Program-made: the position numbers and the translations under genes
Source: Cudoniella acicularis
Lineage: Eukaryota > Ascomycota > Leotiomycetes > Helotiales > Helotiaceae
Length of the DNA: 11,860 nucleotides
Direction of reading: 5' to 3'
NCBI GenBank assembly: GCA_013054445.1
Contig: JAAMPI010001645.1
Span: forward strand, 1-11,860
Notes under the pieces: model-generated
The model's database searches: none
Told to the model about the DNA's origin: nothing
What the model saw: the letters and a program-made list of their open reading frames with translations, nothing else
In this document: in pieces, positions 6,891 to 11,860 of the stretch
Layout: each line of letters starts with the position of its first letter
Numbering within the stretch: the stretch's first letter is position 1

Positions 6891-7879
6891 CCTGACAAAC
6901 CCGCCGGAAGAGGACGAGGAACATTTAGGGGTAGAGGACGAGGTCGCGGCAGAGGCCGTGGCTAGAGACGAGAAGTGGGACTCATAGAACGATCAGTTAT
7001 AGACCTTCCCTGAGAACGCTCCCTCGAACGGATTTAAGCGATTCTTAAACGGGTAGAGGATACTAATAGCGAGGTCCCGCCTTTTACGGACGCCTTTATC
7101 GAGAAAGCAAACCTCTAGCATAATAGAGGAAGTAAAGAGTCATCAGACTCTACTTTAGAGGTCTAGGACAGGTCAGAACAGGAGAACGAGGAGCTATAGG
7201 ACCCCTTACCAGCACTTAAAGAACACTAGATCTACGTCGGGCTTGAAAATCACTACCGACGATAGATATACGTAGATCTAGATCTAGAAAACAACGGTGA
7301 CGTCCTATATACTAAGGGATACTTTGTCGAGACATACCGATTAAGAAGAGAACCTATAATAAGAGAATCATTTTAGATCAACTATCAGGACTCGTGACAG
7401 ATATCCTTCTAGTCATACGTATACTAGAACAACCTAAGCGACGATTATACCGTTTTTATCGCCCTCCTACTACCAAGCCACTTGCCTCGGTTAGTAGCAA
7501 CTTTACGCCCCGAACAGATCTAGGAAATCTAATACTAAGGGCTAACGTATAGAGTATAGCGACAAGAAAACTTCTCCGAACTTATAGAAAGAAGCCTAAG
7601 GTTCGACTATCGTTTCTAAGAGAGAGAACTCTAACTAAACACGCTATATCGATTCCTAGGATAGATAATAAGGCCCTATAGAATTATAAGGCGATAGGAA
7701 AATTATATCTAGAACTATATTATTAAAGAAACTAGGTACGGGACAGATAATAAAGAAGAGGTCCGCTTAAGCCGAGAGTAAGCAACCTCCCCTATAAGAT
7801 CTCTTAGTAAGCCCGGCTTAAAAAGAGAATTAGCTACTATAGCTAGCGACAACGGAACGTAACTAAGCGTCTGGCTCTA

Positions 7880-8220
7880 GTATAGAAAGAAGCGAGTAAA
7901 GGCTTTAATCGATTCTAGGGCTAAAGGCAACTTTATTAACCTAGAACTCGTCTGGAAACAGGGATTATAGACCGAAACTAAGACTATCCCTTACTAATTA
8001 AGATTACTAGGAGACAAGAATACTAGGACAGACGGGTAAGTCTAAAGACAAACTACTATAAATACTTTATAAATGCCGAACAGGTATACTAAACAACTAT
8101 CCTTCGACCTAATACCTACTAGTCGACATAAAATGATCCTAGGGATTCCCTAGATCTGATAACATAACCTAAATATCGATTAGGTAAAAGGATTAATCAC
8201 CTTCGAACGCTACGAATATA
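7880..8220 (+). other. gypsy aspartic protease domain, active-site triplet altered
   Basis: ALIDSRAKGNFIN at about 7905-7943 matches the protease active-site loop, where D-S/T-G is expected. The codon at 7917 reads AGG (Arg) in place of Gly, a RIP-compatible change. The later RHKMILGIP at about 8128-8150 matches the conserved end of the fold. Stops interrupt it. Confidence 0.8.
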
Positions 8221-8379
8221 GTAGTGATTGACTCCTAGGCTACCGCGAGGTAGGCATAACCTACGGAAAAGCGCCTAGACTAGTCAACGTAGACGGTCCT
8301 TTACCGACGGAAATCCCGGTATAGTATAAACAGTTCGCTAGGCTGTTTGACGATCCGTAAGACTTTAGAGCCTTACCCG

Positions 8380-9070
8380 AACACTAGCCCTAGGACTACG
8401 AGATTAATCTAAAGGAAGGCAAGTTGCCGCCTTTATAGAAACTTCGGAACTTTAACCTACGAACCCTAAAGACGCTCGAGGAATACGTAGTAGTAGCCTC
8501 TAAAAAAGGCTAGGTCTAGAAGTCAAAATCGCTATACGTATCGAACATAGTACTAGCGTATAAGAAAGGAGATCCCTTAGGAAGACCTTATATAGACTAT
8601 CGTGACCTAAATAGTACTATAGTATAGGACGTTTACCCGATACTATTAATATAATACCTCTATAACAAGCTCGTAAGAGCTATTATATTTATAAAACTCG
8701 ATCAGCGGAACTTATTTAATTTGATCAGGATTAAGAAGGGGCAAGAGTTCCTTATCGCGTTCCTACTACCCTCTAGACTTTAGGAATATACGGTAATACC
8801 GTTCGGGCTAACTAATACGCTAGTAACCTACTAGCGACAGAACAACGCGATCCTAGTCGAATACCTTAGATACTTTATTATCTACTATCTTAATAACATC
8901 CTCGTCTACTCTAAACGAGAAGAAGACTATAAGGGACATGTCCTTAAAGTCTTAGAAGCCTTAAATAAGGTCGACTCGCGATTAAAACTATCGAAGTGCC
9001 GATTTAGAGTCAACTAAGTCTTGTTCCTCGGACATATGATTCGTCTAGGAGAACTAAGTATCGACCTAGA
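8380..9070 (+). other. gypsy reverse transcriptase domain, catalytic Asp pair lost
   Basis: GRPYIDYRDLNSTIV (8580-8624), IFIKLDQRN and VIPFGLTNT are standard RT blocks. The YxDD box reads Y-L-N-N at 8886-8897: both catalytic Asp codons became AAT/AAC, each a CpA-to-TpA change on the bottom strand. LGHMIRLGEL near 9030-9057 matches the end of the RT core. Confidence 0.9.
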
Positions 9071-9209
9071 GAAAAGCGAAGTAGTCAGAAACTAGGATCC
9101 TCTCGAAAATGTGAAGGATATCTAGTCGTTCCTAGGATTCGCTAACTTCTACCGAATGTTTATTAAAGACTATAGTAAACTCGCTAAGCCGTTAACGAAC
9201 CTTACCCGT

Positions 9210-9700
9210 AAAGGAGTTGTATAGAACTTTAAGGATGACCTGAAGTACCTATAAGCCTTTACGGACCTTAAGGGACGATTCGAGAAGGAACCTATCCTTA
9301 AATCATACCTAGTAGACCGTAAAAGCACGGTCGAATACGACGCGTCCGATACGTGCGTCGGCGTAGTTCACTTATAAAGATCGGACGACGGGAGGACCTA
9401 CCCTGTCGCCTACTTCTTATAGAAATTGTCCCCTGCCGAACAAAACTACGATATCTACGAGAAGGAATTACTTACGATCATTAAAGCCCTCGACTATTAG
9501 AAGGTCTACCTCTAGGGAGCATTGTTCCTAACTACTATTCTTAGCGACTATACTAATCTTCGAACCTTTACTACCACGAAGGTCCTAGAGAATCGCCGAC
9601 TCACGAGATAGGCTAAGAAACTATCGTACTTTGATATCGTAATCAAACACGTCCCCGGAAAGGACAACCTAAAGGCCGATGCCCTAAACAGAAAACCGGG
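9210..9700 (+). other. gypsy RNase H domain
   Basis: VEYDASDTCVGVV has Asp at 9339 and 9348, and YEKELLTIIKALDY and KHVPGKDNLKADAL follow, which is the usual order of the Ty3/gypsy RNase H. Several stops replace Gln or Trp. The visible acidic positions are kept. Confidence 0.85.
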
Positions 9701-9939
9701 GTACGAGAGTGACAAGGTCTACTAAGAGACGGTACTACTTAAATAGGAAAACGACCTCCTCGTACCAGCTATCAAGGAAGCCGTAGTTGTCGAACGAACC
9801 GACGATTTATAGGTAGTCAGGATCTAGGAAGCCGGGTCGCGACTTACCCTAGATCAGATCGACAAACTTAGGATCTATTAAAGGGACGATAGAATTTACC
9901 TGTTCCTATATAATAAAAACAATAAGATCTTCTTACTAG

Positions 9940-11000
9940 AAGCCGTTCGGGAGGAATTCATCACGGAACAACATATATTACTAGCCTATAGACACTAGGG
10001 CGCTAGGAGAACGTATTTCCGACTCTTAAGGAACTACTAGTTCCCCGGAATAAAGAAGGAAGTCGAGCGGATTGTTATAGAATACCACGAGTGCTTATAG
10101 AACAAGTCGTCAAGACACTTACCTTACGGACGAATATAGACCAGAAGGATACTAGCTAAACCTTAGGAATCGATATCGTAGGACTTTATCACTAAGCTAC
10201 TAAAGTCAAAGGACCCTATGACACAAGTAGAGTACGACTCGATCTTAGTGATTATAGACAGACTTACTAAATACGGCATCTACCTTCCGTATCAGGAATC
10301 AAGCACTATAGAAGAACTATCGCATGCTTTCTTAGCAGCCGTCGTCGCGAACCACGGGCTACTAAAGGAAATATACTCTAACCGAGACAAGCTCTTTACG
10401 TTAAAGTTTTAGACTGCCCTAATAGCGTCCCTAAGAGTTAAGAGAAAACTTAGCACGGCCTTCTATCCCTAGACTAACAGAGGAAACGAACAGAACAACC
10501 AGGTTATCGAAGCTTACCTACGCTATTACTACGACTAGAAGTAGGATAACTAGGTCGCCCTTTTACTACTAGTACAATTAGTATATTACGGATCAACGAG
10601 TAAAGCTATAGGCGTCACACTATTCTTTACGAACTACGGATTCGAGCTAACAGTATACCGCGAACTAGGGATATCTATAATCGACAATAAACGTGCTAAG
10701 CTATCAGTAATAGAGATGATTTAGGTATACGAAACATTAGTAGAGGAATTAAAGTTTATTATAGACCGAAATACCGACTACTATAACAAACGACGTAGCT
10801 AAGAGCCTGCCCTAAAGAAAGGGGATAAAGTTTACCTCCTTCGTACAAACATTTCAACTAAAAGACCGAGTAGTAAGCTAGACTATAAGAAGCTCGGACT
10901 ATTCCTTATTAGCGAGGAACGAGGACCTTTAAACTATAAACTCTCCTTACTAAAGAAAATAAGAGTCTACCCTATGTTCTATGTGTCCCTCCTCGAGCCT
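9940..11000 (+). other. gypsy integrase with GPY/F-type C-terminal region
   Basis: The N-terminal zinc region shows EQHILLAYRH and IEYHECL, where the first Cys of the expected C-x2-C now reads Tyr. In the catalytic core Asp 10182 is kept, the second Asp reads Asn (AAC at 10380, in YSNRDKLF), and Glu 10488 is kept. The second and third positions are 35 residues apart, as in DD35E. KLDYKKLGLF followed by YPMFYVSLLEP at about 10879-10999 is the GPY/F module before the chromodomain. Confidence 0.87.
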
Positions 11001-11060
11001 ACGCCTGCTAGAATACCGATCGACACGACCCTCGAGGCCTCGACTAACGATAACGGCCGG

Positions 11061-11190
11061 CTATACGACGTCGAATCGATACTAGGAAAGAAAAAGGCCG
11101 GCAAGACTTAGAAGTGGTTAGTTAAATAGAAGGACTACCTAGAGTCAGACAATACCTAGGAACTAAGGAAGAACCTTAAGAACTCGACGG
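11061..11190 (+). other. C-terminal chromodomain of the gypsy integrase
   Basis: LYDVESILGKKK, then KWLVK-stop-KDY, ESDNT-stop-EL and KNLKN, match the chromodomain consensus of chromoviruses, which steers integration by binding modified histone tails. TAG at 11127 and 11157 replace the Trp residues expected in the WKGY-like and NTWEP-like blocks, and another stop lies at 11109. Tyr 11064 of the aromatic cage is kept. Confidence 0.88.
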
Positions 11191-11271
11191 TATTTTAGGA
11201 GTTTCTCTAGACAGAAGTATTAACGACGCCTAGTCTACGTAGGAAAAGTCGCCAAGCGAAGTAGAGACCTG

Positions 11272-11640
11272 TTAGTCCCCTTCCTGGCCCTCTCTTTCCT
11301 TCGTAACCCTCTCGGCTTCCTTAGTAGCGTCCAGCTCTTCGAGGAACCGCAGACCACGCCTCGTCATGTCATCTTCCCTCTTCGCTAGGAGCTTTCGCTA
11401 GGCCCTGAGTCGGAGGACCCTTGCCATGGCTTCGTCCTCCTGTTCTTCGAGTCTCCTTTACTAGGCCTTTACTTGTTCTAGTTCGGCCAGCGATAGTGCC
11501 TCTTCCTCGAGCAGATCGAGTAGCGGAATCTCCACGTCGTACTTCTGCCCGGCACGAGTATATTCACTATAGCGTTTCGATTTTGCTTTGTCCACTACGC
11601 ATTTCCTTTCTTCGTTACGGCATCGAGAGCAAGAGGACAT
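11272..11640 (-). pseudogene. antisense ORF: Zn(II)2Cys6-spaced N-terminus plus coiled-coil-like tail
   Basis: The minus-strand ATG at 11640-11638 opens MSSCSRCRNEERKCVVDK, then KRYSEYTRAGQKYDVE. If the three Tyr codons (TAT, TAT, TAC) stand for Cys lost by RIP, the spacing is C-x2-C-x6-C-x9-C-x2-C-x6-C, exactly the fungal Zn(II)2Cys6 pattern. A Glu/Leu/Arg-rich region with coiled-coil character follows (LLDLLEEEALSLAELEQ, GLRFLEELDATKEAERV). Stops occur at 11463-11458 (TAG TAA) and 11400-11398 (TAG). The frame ends at TAA 11274-11272, about 122 residues. It converges tail-to-tail on gag-pol, 7 bp apart. Similar small Cys-rich proteins exist in fungal annotations as far as I recall, but no function is known to me. 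A DNA- or protein-binding accessory factor is a guess. Confidence 0.72.
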
Positions 11641-11789
11641 TTCAGATCTAGTTGATTCGATCTAACGACCTAGTTGTTAGCGGTATTTGATTTCTAAGCG
11701 TTTGGGTCCCATCTTTAGGGATCTCAAGAAGGATGACGATACTGCCACGTCGTCGGAATTAGATTGAGCGCACGGGACTGCGCTAGGAC

Positions 11790-11802
11790 GGATAGGGGAT
11801 AG
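11790..11802 (+). other. purine-rich tract priming plus-strand DNA
   Basis: GGATAGGGGATAG lies immediately before the 3' LTR start at 11803, where gypsy elements carry the polypurine tract. Confidence 0.7.
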
Positions 11803-11860
11803 TGTCACGACCCGAAGTCATGTGACGGTCCACGAGACCAGTTCACCTGTTCTGTCGTTC
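11803..11860 (+). repeat. 3' LTR of the gypsy element, first 58 bp only
   Basis: It is identical to 5548-5605 over all 58 visible bases. The rest is beyond the window. No RIP-type change separates the two LTRs in the visible part. Confidence 0.95.

Larger units (their letters stand above)
5862..11264 (+). pseudogene. chromovirus Gag-Pol polyprotein, one frame, many nonsense codons
   Basis: The ATG at 5862 (context CACCATGT) opens MSNLSSSSRALRG. The same frame can be followed through every domain to TAG 11262-11264, 1801 codon positions including the stop. Several dozen internal TAG/TAA and a few TGA codons interrupt it, nearly always where Gln or Trp is expected. I found no frameshift. The Gag domain (about 6160-6640) includes SAI-stop-YATTF and FYKGLKDRVKDEIARG, matching Retrotrans_gag (PF03732). 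A knuckle, an Arg/Gly-rich tail (about 6905-6960) and an acidic linker of about 300 residues follow, then protease, RT, RNase H, integrase and chromodomain. Gag and Pol must originally have been made as one polyprotein, since no ribosomal shift is needed. Whether TAG 11262 is the natural stop or a mutated codon is unknown. Confidence 0.92.
5548..11860 (+). mobile_element. Ty3/gypsy chromovirus inserted in the reductase gene, RIP-mutated
   Basis: The element runs from the TGTCACG start of the 5' LTR to beyond the right edge, with Gag, protease, reverse transcriptase, RNase H, integrase and chromodomain in gypsy order. The first 58 bp of the 3' LTR (11803-11860) equal 5548-5605 without mismatch. 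The insertion splits exon 3 of the reductase after TCTCCA. The 5-bp target-site duplication would probably be CTCCA, to be found after the 3' LTR outside the window. The interior is saturated with CpA-to-TpA changes; the LTRs are not. Internal coding is dead. Confidence 0.95.

Noticed and set aside
10218..10412. Separate small gene of 64 codons
   Set aside because: It is just a stop-free stretch of the gypsy integrase core in the gag-pol frame.
5862..11264. Nuclear code reassignment (TAG/TAA read as Gln) instead of RIP
   Set aside because: Trp codons also became TAG, catalytic Asp and Cys codons changed too, and the host genes in the window use normal Gln/Trp codons.
11421..11651. Plus-strand open frame of 76 codons at the gypsy 3' end
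   Set aside because: It is the shadow of the antisense ORF; its Pro/Arg/Leu-rich translation resembles no family.

Overview
The window looks like genomic DNA of a filamentous ascomycete (Pezizomycotina). It holds two LTR retrotransposons saturated with CpA-to-TpA changes typical of repeat-induced point mutation (RIP), a decayed FluG/DUF3435-type gene, and two ordinary fungal metabolic genes, one with short GT-AG introns. Nearly every protein-coding region here is broken in some way.

Layout from left to right. Positions 1-2547 (minus strand) hold a 5'-truncated Ty1/copia element: late Gag, CCHC knuckle, protease, integrase and linker, all in one frame. Reverse transcriptase would lie beyond the left edge. 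It ends abruptly at 2548/2549 against an LTR-like stretch that carries 12 single-base Ns. From about 2822 to 3774 (plus) lies the C-terminal part of a FluG/DUF3435-type protein with Gln-to-stop changes and one frameshift. A RidA/YjgF-family gene (3909-4324, minus) follows, broken by a single-base frameshift. A 579-bp divergent promoter region separates it from a PRISE-like short-chain dehydrogenase gene (starts at 4904, plus, two introns). That gene is cut in its third exon at 5547 by a Ty3/gypsy chromovirus.

The gypsy element runs from 5548 past the right edge. It has a 5' LTR, one continuous gag-pol frame (5862-11264) ending in a chromodomain, a convergent antisense ORF (11640-11272), a purine-rich tract, and the first 58 bp of the 3' LTR, which match the 5' LTR exactly. 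Gag-pol carries several dozen nonsense codons but no frameshift that I could find. Catalytic or zinc-binding positions are changed in Gag, protease, reverse transcriptase and integrase.

Three points stand out. The antisense ORF starts with a cysteine pattern that fits Zn(II)2Cys6 spacing exactly, followed by a coiled-coil-like region. The LTRs and the flanking host gene seem untouched by RIP while the interior is saturated, which suggests a dead element moved in trans or rebuilt its ends. The divergent RidA/reductase pair has lost both members by independent lesions.
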